Source: Campylobacterota bacterium
GTDB lineage: Bacteria > Campylobacterota > Campylobacteria > Campylobacterales > Sulfurovaceae
Length of the DNA stretch: 5,056 nucleotides
Direction: 5' to 3'
Assembly: GCA_030595845.1 (NCBI GenBank)
Contig: JAUVCL010000145.1
Coordinates: forward strand, 1-5,056
Shown: one piece after another, positions 1-5,056 of the stretch
How positions within the stretch are numbered: position 1 is the first letter of the stretch
How the letters are laid out: every line of letters starts with the position of its first letter
Translations under genes and position numbers: made by a program
The notes under the pieces: generated by a model
The model's input: only the letters and a program-made list of their open reading frames with translations
The model's database searches: none
What the model was told of the DNA's origin: nothing

Positions 1-777
1 AAAAAGTTTATTTTAAAGACCAAAGAATCTATAGCAAAGTTGAAGATAGAATCACCTGTCCGTTTTGATGGTTTTGATATAGGGCAGGTGACAAATATCT
101 CTCTTTCCTATGATAAAAATACCCATACAATGATGGGTGAAGTGTTAGTACAGATAGATACATCTGTATTTGAAGATAAAAATGAAATAAACTCAAGTGG
201 TGTAGATAATTTGTATCAGGCAGTGGAACAAGGATTACGTGCGAAAATATCTCCACTTGATCCGATCATAGGTATGCTCTTTGTAGATTTGACCTTTAAA
301 CATAAAGATGGTTCTGCCTCTGTCATAAGGGACGAGCTTCATGATCAGCTTCCTCTTGTCTCATATCATTCTACAGATATCATTTCGACAGTTGGTAAAA
401 TACTTGATACGATAGATCAGTTACCCTTGGAAAACCTTTTGAATTCTTTACAAAATGTTGTAGATAAAAGCGAAGCACCTATAGAAAATGCTAATGCAGT
501 ATTGATCTCTTTGGAAAAGACGATCAAAAATATACAGTTAATGACAGAGAAAGAATCTTTTACTGTCTTACCTGATGAGTTAAATAAAGCACTGGTTGAA
601 GTAACAAAAACACTTAAAAGTACTCAAAAAGTGGTCAAAGGATATGACAGTGATTCTCTTGTCAAGCAACAATTAGCACATACACTGCAGATACTAACAA
701 AAACATCACAAGAGATGCAAGTTTTTTTACGTATGTTGAACCGTAAACCAAATTCACTTATTTTTGGAGATAACTAA
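1..777 (+). CDS. pqiB: PqiB-type MCE-domain intermembrane transport protein, C-terminal part (5' partial)
   Basis: The frame is open from base 1, so the gene begins left of the window; 258 residues are visible before the TAA. Residues about 1-101 form one MCE domain: the sequence around residues 9-31 (ESIAKLKIESPVRFDG, then IGQV) matches the usual 'GL.vGSPV.frG..iGqV' core, and QGLRA at 78-81 followed by GMLFVDL at 91-97 is its usual end. Residues about 118-245 are a long, mostly helical stretch with heptad-like leucines and isoleucines, as in the helical part that forms the periplasmic needle of PqiB. The end, RKPNSLIFG (248-256), resembles the PNALIFG end common in PqiB proteins. By family knowledge these proteins are anchored in the inner membrane and bridge the periplasm for lipid transport. 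The PqiC-like lipoprotein gene 37 bp downstream supports PqiB over MlaD. TTG at 40 is not a start because conserved MCE sequence lies before it. The number of upstream MCE domains cannot be seen. Confidence 0.85.
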   Translation, partial: KKFILKTKESIAKLKIESPVRFDGFDIGQVTNISLSYDKNTHTMMGEVLVQIDTSVFEDKNEINSSGVDNLYQAVEQGLRAKISPLDPIIGMLFVDLTFKHKDGSASVIRDELHDQLPLVSYHSTDIISTVGKILDTIDQLPLENLLNSLQNVVDKSEAPIENANAVLISLEKTIKNIQLMTEKESFTVLPDELNKALVEVTKTLKSTQKVVKGYDSDSLVKQQLAHTLQILTKTSQEMQVFLRMLNRKPNSLIFGDN

Positions 778-818
778 TGATAAGAATTAAAATTCAATAC
801 AAGGGAGTCACTAAATGA
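777..818 (+). other. Possible 13-codon coupling ORF between pqiB and pqiC
   Basis: A short frame (MIRIKIQYKGVTK) begins at an ATG that overlaps the pqiB stop by one base (TAATGA) and stops at a TGA that overlaps the pqiC ATG (ATGA). GGAGA at 766-770 lies 6 bases before its ATG, which is good ribosome binding site spacing. The peptide resembles no known family. The arrangement could carry ribosomes from pqiB to pqiC, or may be chance in a short AT-rich gap, since pqiC has its own strong site. Confidence 0.2.
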
Positions 819-1384
819 CGACTCGTAAAATACTATTACTATTATTATCACTATGGGGACTACAAGGATGTCTCTCTACAAACTCTAGCTACTATATACT
901 CTCAGTTTCTCCTCAACCTGAGAATACCTATAGACATATAAATGGTGACATAGGTGTTGAAAAGATAACAATACCTTCATATTTATACAAACGAGAGATA
1001 GCCATAGCCAAATCGAATAGTCAGATCACTTTATTGGGTGGAGCAGTATGGGGTGAAGATTTAGATACGGGACTTACTAAGAGATTGATAAGCTTTTTAC
1101 AAAAAAAGTTTAATCAGCCAAATATCTATGCGTATCCATGGGGTGTAGATAGACAACCTGTGATTAAGGTTAAAGTGGATGTTACTCGTTTTATAGCATA
1201 TGGAGATAAAGTTTATTTAGATGCCAATTGGGAAGTGGAACATATCAAGACCCAGAAAAGAAAAGCAAGACTTTTTAGTACAACAGTGACTACAAAAAGT
1301 GATGCAGATAGTATAGTTTCTTCTATGAATGAGGCCTTTTCTCAACTGGAGAAAAAAATAGCGATGGATGTCAAAAAGTATTAA
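815..1384 (+). CDS. pqiC: PqiC/YmbA-family outer-membrane lipoprotein (ABC-type transport auxiliary, DUF330)
   Basis: The 189-residue product has a lipoprotein signal: MTTRK, a leucine-rich core at residues 6-16, and lipobox LQGC with Cys19 as the lipidated residue. Leu20 follows Cys19 rather than Asp, so transport to the outer membrane is expected. The mature part shows PF03886 hallmarks: YYILS at 26-30, a GVEKITIP segment near 47-54, VWGEDLDTGLTKRL at 78-91 (like the family's 'W.e.L...l...L'), YPWG at 107-110, and a VDVTRF segment at 121-126 followed by YLDANWEV at 134-141. Length is normal for PqiC. The family's known role is as the outer-membrane partner of PqiB in envelope lipid transport, and the position right after pqiB fits. 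AGGGAG at 802-807, 7 bases before the ATG, fixes the start. Function is inferred from family and context; the exact lipid cargo is not visible. Confidence 0.85.
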   Translation: MTTRKILLLLLSLWGLQGCLSTNSSYYILSVSPQPENTYRHINGDIGVEKITIPSYLYKREIAIAKSNSQITLLGGAVWGEDLDTGLTKRLISFLQKKFNQPNIYAYPWGVDRQPVIKVKVDVTRFIAYGDKVYLDANWEVEHIKTQKRKARLFSTTVTTKSDADSIVSSMNEAFSQLEKKIAMDVKKY

Positions 1385-1402
1385 GTCCAAGCATCCACAA
1401 GC

Positions 1403-1408
1403 TATAAT
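1403..1408 (+). promoter_or_regulatory. Candidate sigma70 -10 box for metY
   Basis: A perfect TATAAT lies 28 bases before the metY ATG, within the 52-bp gap after pqiC. No convincing -35 is seen, which is usual for Campylobacterota sigma70 promoters. The gap is too short for a SAM riboswitch. The box is also the left arm of an AT palindrome (TATAAT CT ATTATA, 1403-1416). Confidence 0.45.
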
Positions 1409-1425
1409 CTATTATAAATTTTAAT

Positions 1426-1432
1426 AAGGAAG
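1426..1432 (+). promoter_or_regulatory. Ribosome binding site of metY
   Basis: AAGGAAG lies just upstream of the ATG at 1437, with AAGGA six bases away. It confirms this ATG as the metY start; there is no earlier in-frame alternative that resembles the family's N-terminus. Confidence 0.7.
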
Positions 1433-1436
1433 AATA

Positions 1437-2696
1437 ATGCACGAACAAACACTGGCGATACATGCAGGATATGAAAAAGACAGTATGGGGACTATGGCAG
1501 TACCTATCTATATGACTACAGCGTATGAGTTTAGAGATACGGAACATGCGGCAAATCTTTTTGCACTTAAAGAGCTTGGAAATATCTATACACGTTTGAT
1601 GAACCCTACAACGGATGTCTTTGAAAAGCGTTTTGCTGCACTTGAGGGTGGAGTGGCCGCTGTTGGAACTGCTTCAGGGATGGCAGCTACTTTTTATGCC
1701 ATTGCCAATGTGGCAGAAGCTGGTGACAATATCATCGTGGCTAAGCAAGTGTATGGTGGGACGACTACATTGACAGGACATACCATCAAACGTTTTGGTA
1801 TAGAGACACGTTATTTTGATGTGAGAAATCCTTCTGAGATAGAAGCATTGGTAGATGAAAAAACAAAGATCATTCTTTTTGAGAGTATTACTAATCCAAG
1901 TATTGATGTGGCTGATTTTGATGCTATTGTTGCCATTGCAAATAAACACAATATACTTACCTGCGTTGATAATACAGTAGGCACACCTATATTGTGTAAA
2001 CCATTTGAACATGGTATAGACCTTTCTGTTCATTCTGCCAGTAAATATACTACAGGTCAGGGACTGGCTATTGGTGGTGTCATCGTAGAGCGTCATGACC
2101 TGGTAGAAAAGATCAAAGGTAATGCACGTTATGCACACTTTAATGAACCAGACGAAAGTTATCATGGACTTGTTTACTCAGATGTACCATTGCCACTTTT
2201 TACACTAAGAGTAAGACTTGCACTGCTTCGTGACCTTGGAGCTGCACCATCACCTTTTAACTCGTGGCTATATATACAAGGACTTGAAACACTACCATTA
2301 CGTATGAAGCAGCATTCATCATCTGCTTTAGCCATAGCAGAATTCTTAGAAGCACATCCAAAAGTAAATAAAGTGAACTATCCAGGATTAAAAACTGATG
2401 CTAATTATGCTTTAGGTCAAAAGTACTTTAAAGGGGGTCATTCAGGACTTCTCTCTTTTGAAGTGTCGGATAAAGAGACAGCACAAAAGATAGCAGACTC
2501 TACAGATATCTTCTCCCTGGTTGTAAATATTGGTGACTCAAAATCGATCATTACACATCCCGCAAGTACAACACATCAACAACTCTCTGAAAAAGAACTA
2601 GAAGAAGCAGGTGTACCGGGTGGACTTGTTAGACTAAGTGTTGGACTTGAAGATACGCAAGATCTGATAGATGATCTTGTTAAAGCATTAGGCTAA
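1437..2696 (+). CDS. metY: O-acetylhomoserine sulfhydrylase (O-acetylhomoserine aminocarboxypropyltransferase), PLP-dependent
   Basis: The 419-residue protein is a full-length Cys/Met-metabolism PLP enzyme (PF01053). It makes homocysteine from O-acetylhomoserine and sulfide in the cytoplasm. The N-terminus (TLAIHAGYEKD, residues 5-15) and YTRLMNPT at 51-58 (phosphate-binding Tyr51 and Arg53 from the neighbouring subunit) are typical. GTASGMAA at 77-84 is the PLP-phosphate loop, Asp178 in VDNT should bind the pyridine nitrogen, and Lys203 in SASKY should form the Schiff base. Downstream are GDSKSIITHPASTTH (366-380) and GLVRLSVGLE (396-405), with Arg399 expected to bind the substrate carboxylate. 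The length and the insertion at about 230-275 favour MetY over the shorter MetB/MetC/MetZ enzymes. The stretch after the lysine reads TTGQG where many MetY have a GGHG-type sequence. The nearby metX, which supplies the acylated homoserine, strengthens the call. O-acetylserine (cysteine synthase) activity is known in some members and cannot be judged here. Confidence 0.93.
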   Translation: MHEQTLAIHAGYEKDSMGTMAVPIYMTTAYEFRDTEHAANLFALKELGNIYTRLMNPTTDVFEKRFAALEGGVAAVGTASGMAATFYAIANVAEAGDNIIVAKQVYGGTTTLTGHTIKRFGIETRYFDVRNPSEIEALVDEKTKIILFESITNPSIDVADFDAIVAIANKHNILTCVDNTVGTPILCKPFEHGIDLSVHSASKYTTGQGLAIGGVIVERHDLVEKIKGNARYAHFNEPDESYHGLVYSDVPLPLFTLRVRLALLRDLGAAPSPFNSWLYIQGLETLPLRMKQHSSSALAIAEFLEAHPKVNKVNYPGLKTDANYALGQKYFKGGHSGLLSFEVSDKETAQKIADSTDIFSLVVNIGDSKSIITHPASTTHQQLSEKELEEAGVPGGLVRLSVGLEDTQDLIDDLVKALG

Positions 2697-2699
2697 TGT

Positions 2700-2729
2700 G
2701 TAGGTCGGGGTGTCCTCTCCCCGACCTAC
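2700..2729. repeat. REP-like GC-rich hairpin with GTAG/CTAC ends
   Basis: GTAGGTCGGGG (2700-2710) and CCCCGACCTAC (2719-2729) are perfect reverse complements around an 8-base loop (TGTCCTCT). The stem is far richer in GC than the surrounding DNA. It starts 4 bases after the metY stop. No T-run follows on either strand, so it is not a standard intrinsic terminator, although it may still shield the metY mRNA 3' end. The GTAG tetranucleotide followed by a GC stem is the general form of REP elements handled by RAYT transposases. Only one copy is in the window, so repetition is inferred. Confidence 0.55.
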
Positions 2730-2757
2730 GAGAATAACCTCCACCACAAAGTTTAAA

Positions 2758-2768
2758 TATGATAAAAT
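2758..2768 (+). promoter_or_regulatory. Candidate extended -10 promoter for metX operon
   Basis: TATGATAAAAT contains an extended -10 (TGA then TAAAAT at 2763-2768), a form common in Campylobacterota, with no clear -35. It lies 32 bases before the metX ATG, so the leader would be only about 25 bases. The ribosome binding site in that leader is weak (AAAG at about 2790-2794). This promoter would serve metX, xseB and the two genes after it. Confidence 0.5.
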
Positions 2769-2800
2769 ATTACAATTAAATTTAAGCCTAAAAGTACTTT

Positions 2801-3895
2801 ATGAAAATCGAAACCAAAACCGCACAATTTTCCTCCCCATTATACTTGGAATCAGGACGTATCTTAGAACCGTATGAGATCACTTATGAGACATACGGTG
2901 AGCTGAATGAAGATAAATCCAATGTTATTTTGGTCTGCCATGCCTTGAGTGGTTCTCATCATGCGGCAGGTGTGTATGAAGGTGAAAGAAAAGCCGGTTG
3001 GTGGGATGGACTGATAGGTGATGGCAAGGCGATAGACACAAACAAACACTTTGTGATCTGTACGAATGTTTTAGGTTCCTGTTTTGGTACGACAGGACCT
3101 ATGAGTAACAACTACCCGAGTGAAGATCCTTATAGACTTAAATTTCCTGTTGTGACCATTAAAGATATGGTACGTGCACAGATGCAGCTTCTCTCAGATC
3201 TTGGTATTTACCATCTTAAAGCCATTGTTGGTGGTTCTATGGGTGGTATGCAAGCGTTACAGTTTGCTGTGGATTATCCTAATTTTGCAGATGAGATCAT
3301 CTCTTTGGCTACAACGTATGCTACCAGACCCTGGACGATGGCATTTAACAAAGTAGCTATAGAAGCGATCAGAAGAGACCCACGTTTTAAACATGGGAAT
3401 TATGATAAAGATGACTTTAAAGAAGAGGGGCTTGATGGCCTGGCAATAGGACGCATCGCAGGACACATCTCTTATCTGGCACCAGACTCTATGGATGATA
3501 AATTTGGACGTAACTATGTGAACAATGATGGACTTTTTGAACTTTTTGGACGTTACGAAGTAGAACGATACATGGAATACAATACCAATAATTTTTCACG
3601 TATATTTGATCCGCTTTCATATCTCTATATCGTTAAAGCGATCAATACTTTTAATTTGAGCCGTGGGTACGACTCTTTACATGATGCCATCTCTCGCATA
3701 AAGGCAAATGTGCATATGATAAGTTTTTCATCGGACTATTTGTTTTTTCCTGCAGAAATGGAACATCTTGCAAAGATGATGGAACGCAATGGTCAGTCAT
3801 ATACGTACTTGGAAGTGCAGAGTAATTATGGTCATGATGCTTTTTTGGTTGAGTTAGATAAATTTGAAGAGAATATAAAAAAGGTTTTGCGATGA
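2801..3895 (+). CDS. metX: Homoserine O-acetyltransferase, alpha/beta-hydrolase fold
   Basis: The 364-residue protein is a complete MetX. It transfers an acyl group, probably acetyl from acetyl-CoA, to the hydroxyl of homoserine, the committed step of methionine synthesis. Visible marks are the beta-strand and oxyanion region VILVCHALSGSHH (42-54), WWDGLIGDGKAIDT (67-80), TNVLGSCFGTTGP (88-100), the nucleophile elbow GGSMGGM with Ser146, Asp312 in SDYLFFP, and His345 in YGHDAFL, giving the Ser-Asp-His triad. Length is typical for the single-domain enzyme, with no fused CBS or MetW part. Acetyl rather than succinyl specificity is inferred from the neighbouring metY, which uses O-acetylhomoserine; some MetX-fold enzymes use succinyl-CoA. 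The start at 2801 fits the family's short N-terminus, despite a weak ribosome binding site. The stop overlaps the xseB start by 4 bp (ATGA), so the two are probably translationally coupled. Confidence 0.93.
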   Translation: MKIETKTAQFSSPLYLESGRILEPYEITYETYGELNEDKSNVILVCHALSGSHHAAGVYEGERKAGWWDGLIGDGKAIDTNKHFVICTNVLGSCFGTTGPMSNNYPSEDPYRLKFPVVTIKDMVRAQMQLLSDLGIYHLKAIVGGSMGGMQALQFAVDYPNFADEIISLATTYATRPWTMAFNKVAIEAIRRDPRFKHGNYDKDDFKEEGLDGLAIGRIAGHISYLAPDSMDDKFGRNYVNNDGLFELFGRYEVERYMEYNTNNFSRIFDPLSYLYIVKAINTFNLSRGYDSLHDAISRIKANVHMISFSSDYLFFPAEMEHLAKMMERNGQSYTYLEVQSNYGHDAFLVELDKFEENIKKVLR

Positions 3896-4101
3896 AAGAA
3901 CAGAGTTTTGAAGAGAAGTTAGAACACTCAAAAGAGTTGTTGGAAAAATTGATGAATCCTGAGATTACTTTAGAAGAGTCAGTACAGCTTTATGAAGAGG
4001 GTTTGAAGAATATTAAAGAAGCACAAACACTCATTGAAGAAGCTAAAACTAAAATTACAGTTATTGAGCAAGCCAACCAAACGATTGAGGATGGTCAATA
4101 A
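3892..4101 (+). CDS. xseB: Exodeoxyribonuclease VII small subunit
   Basis: This 69-residue acidic helical protein matches XseB (PF02609) over nearly its whole length: SFEEKLEHSKELLEKL at 5-20, the turn MNPEITLEESVQLYEEG at 21-37 (family pattern 'L..g.l.LeesL.lyeeG'), then a second helix ending near AKTKI (51-55). Several XseB copies bind one XseA to form exonuclease VII, which degrades single-stranded DNA to short oligonucleotides. XseA is not in this window, as is common since the two genes are often apart. AAGG at 3881-3884, 7 bases before the ATG, supports the start. The gene overlaps metX by 4 bp and the next gene by 1 bp; its place in this operon probably reflects packing rather than a role in methionine synthesis. 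Confidence 0.9.
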   Translation: MKEQSFEEKLEHSKELLEKLMNPEITLEESVQLYEEGLKNIKEAQTLIEEAKTKITVIEQANQTIEDGQ

Positions 4102-4904
4102 TGTCTCAACTGGTTGTAGCTGCATTACAATTACCGACATTGGGTATGAATGCTACAAGGCTTGAGTATTATTTGAAACAGGCGAAACAAAGAGATGCAG
4201 ATGTCATACTGCTTGGTGAGTATGTACTGAACCATTTCTTTAAAGAGTTTGCTACGATGTCTCCCAATATGGTGAAAGAACAGACACGTAAACATACAGA
4301 GCTTCTAAAAACCCTTTCCAAAAAGTATAATATCACTTTTATAGCACCTATTATTATTACTAAAAAAGACGGGTATCATAAAACCATTGTAAAGATCTCT
4401 GCTAAAACTACTAAGTATTATGAACAGCAGATATTATTACCTTATGCACATTGGAATGAAAAAAAGTTCTTTGCTAATAAAGTGGCACCGCTCAAAGATG
4501 CTATGACCTTTACAATAAAAGGGTTTAAGATAATGGTAATGGCAGGTTTTGAACTTCATTTTGATCCTTTTTGGCAAAAGGTGACTGAGAAAAAAGTGGA
4601 TCTTGTCTTACTCCCCACGGCAGCTACTTTTGGGTCACATAATCGCTGGAGAGAGATCATTAAGACAAAAGCCTTTTTACATGGTTGTTACATCTTAAGA
4701 GCTAACCGTTTGGGTGAATACAGTGATGATGAAGTCAAATGGAAATTTTATGGTGACACGATGCTTGTCAATCCTGAAGGTGAAGTAGAGATGATGCTTG
4801 AAGATAAAGAGTCTATGCTTGTAGAAGTGATAGATAAGGCTGAAGTACTTGAGCATCGAAAAGCCTGGGGTTTTGAAAAAGAATTAAAATTACGTGAGGA
4901 CTGA
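4101..4904 (+). CDS. Nitrilase-superfamily (carbon-nitrogen hydrolase fold) protein, probable pseudoenzyme
   Basis: The 267-residue protein spans a complete nitrilase fold (PF00795): VVAALQLP at 5-12, ADVILLGEY at 33-41 (first catalytic Glu as Glu40), ITFIAPIII at 78-86, YYEQQILLP at 106-114, IMVMAGFELHF at 144-154, VDLVLLPTAA at 166-175, an HNRWREIIKTKAFLHGCYI segment at 180-198 and GDTMLVNPEGEV at 218-229. In active members the second block reads like Y.K.HL.P and the third like IC(Y/F)(D/E).RFP. Here the Lys position is Gln109 and the Cys position is Gly149. Two of the three catalytic residues therefore seem lost while the fold, including Glu151 just after the nucleophile site, is kept. 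Hydrolysis by the usual thiol mechanism is unlikely; a binding, scaffold or regulatory role is possible. No substrate can be named. GAGGA at 4087-4091 supports the start, which overlaps the xseB stop (TAATG). The E1-like gene follows after 2 bp. Confidence 0.82.
   Translation: MSQLVVAALQLPTLGMNATRLEYYLKQAKQRDADVILLGEYVLNHFFKEFATMSPNMVKEQTRKHTELLKTLSKKYNITFIAPIIITKKDGYHKTIVKISAKTTKYYEQQILLPYAHWNEKKFFANKVAPLKDAMTFTIKGFKIMVMAGFELHFDPFWQKVTEKKVDLVLLPTAATFGSHNRWREIIKTKAFLHGCYILRANRLGEYSDDEVKWKFYGDTMLVNPEGEVEMMLEDKESMLVEVIDKAEVLEHRKAWGFEKELKLRED
4896..4900 (+). promoter_or_regulatory. Ribosome binding site of the ThiF-like gene
   Basis: GAGGA inside the last codons of the nitrilase-fold gene lies 6 bases before the ATG at 4907. 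It decides the start of the 3'-partial gene and shows translation continuing from the gene before. Confidence 0.6.
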
Positions 4905-4906
4905 GT

Positions 4907-5056
4907 ATGACACAAGGTGAATATTTTAACAGACAGATCCAACTTTGGGGTTCAAATGTACAACAGAGTTTAGAGAAGAAGAAGATCGCTATTATAGGTT
5001 CTGGTGGACTTGGCTGTACCTTGGCTATGGCACTGGGAACTTCAGGTATCGGTGAG
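4907..5056 (+). CDS. ThiF/MoeB/HesA-family E1-like adenylyltransferase, N-terminal part (3' partial)
   Basis: Fifty codons are visible and remain open at the right edge. Residues 6-15 (YFNRQIQLWG) match the start of E1-like proteins, where an Arg in 'Y.RQi.l.G' reaches the neighbouring subunit's ATP site. Residues 27-49 (IAIIGSGGLG, then LAMALGTSGIG) are the first Rossmann strand and the GxGGLG ATP-binding loop. Family members adenylate the C-terminal glycine of ubiquitin-like sulfur carriers such as ThiS or MoaD, or act on small molecules (TcdA on tRNA t6A). The LWG wording is closer to the HesA/eukaryotic E1 style than to the usual 'LPEIG' of MoeB and ThiF. The catalytic Cys and zinc CxxC motifs would lie beyond the window, so the subfamily and gene symbol stay open. 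Confidence 0.8.
   Translation, partial: MTQGEYFNRQIQLWGSNVQQSLEKKKIAIIGSGGLGCTLAMALGTSGIGE

Noticed and set aside
40..42. TTG as the start of the first gene
   Set aside because: The frame is open to base 1 and the codons before 40 encode conserved MCE-domain sequence, so the true start is outside the window.
1403..1416. TATAAT-CT-ATTATA palindrome as an operator
   Set aside because: It consists almost only of A and T, has a two-base centre and coincides with the -10 box; such palindromes arise by chance in AT-rich DNA.
1385..1436. SAM or other methionine riboswitch before metY
   Set aside because: The 52-bp gap is too short and holds no GC-containing stems of the known classes; the metX leader is shorter still after its promoter.
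1674..2165. 163-residue open frame on the minus strand
   Set aside because: It lies wholly antisense within metY, is rich in Cys, Ile and Tyr, matches no family and has no supporting context.
2700..2745. Intrinsic (rho-independent) terminator after metY
   Set aside because: The stem is strong, but neither strand has a T-run after it, so it is reported as a REP-like hairpin instead.
3174..3356. 60-residue open frame on the plus strand in a second frame
   Set aside because: It lies inside the strongly conserved nucleophile region of metX and looks like an out-of-frame shadow.
4748..4942. 64-residue minus-strand open frame across the nitrilase/ThiF junction
   Set aside because: It is serine-rich low-complexity sequence mirroring Asp/Glu codons of the real genes; both overlapping plus-strand genes are well supported.

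Overview
The window is AT-rich bacterial DNA in which every supported gene lies on the + strand and is tightly packed. Codon use, the extended -10 promoters lacking a clear -35, and the gene content (PqiB/PqiC-type envelope transport, MetY plus MetX methionine synthesis, XseB, a nitrilase-fold protein and an E1-like ThiF protein) suggest a Campylobacterota (epsilonproteobacterial) genome of the Sulfurovum/Sulfurimonas kind. That assignment is inferred from style and protein resemblance, not from a marker gene.

Positions 1-1384 hold the end of an envelope transport operon. The first gene is the C-terminal part of an MCE-domain protein of PqiB type, cut by the left edge. It is followed by a small outer-membrane lipoprotein of the PqiC/YmbA family (ABC_trans_aux). 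Together they should form part of a lipid-trafficking bridge between inner and outer membranes; a PqiA-like or permease/ATPase partner would be expected upstream of the window. A 13-codon open frame with its own ribosome binding site fills the gap between the two genes exactly.

Positions 1385-3895 hold the methionine module: metY (O-acetylhomoserine sulfhydrylase), then a 104-bp spacer, then metX (homoserine O-acyltransferase). MetX makes the activated homoserine that MetY sulfhydrylates to homocysteine, so the two genes form direct sulfide assimilation. Each seems to have its own promoter. The spacer also holds a perfect GC-rich 11-bp-stem hairpin bounded by GTAG/CTAC, which resembles a REP element more than a terminator.

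Positions 3892-5056 are transcriptionally and probably translationally coupled to metX: xseB (exodeoxyribonuclease VII small subunit) overlaps metX by 4 bp, a nitrilase-superfamily protein overlaps xseB by 1 bp, and a ThiF/MoeB/HesA-like protein begins 2 bp later and runs off the right edge. The most notable point in the window is the nitrilase-fold protein. It keeps the superfamily's sequence framework and the first Glu, but the expected catalytic Cys aligns with Gly149 and the expected Lys with Gln109, so it is probably a pseudoenzyme. No RNA genes, CRISPR arrays, insertion sequences or riboswitches were seen, and there is no gene-free stretch over 300 bases.
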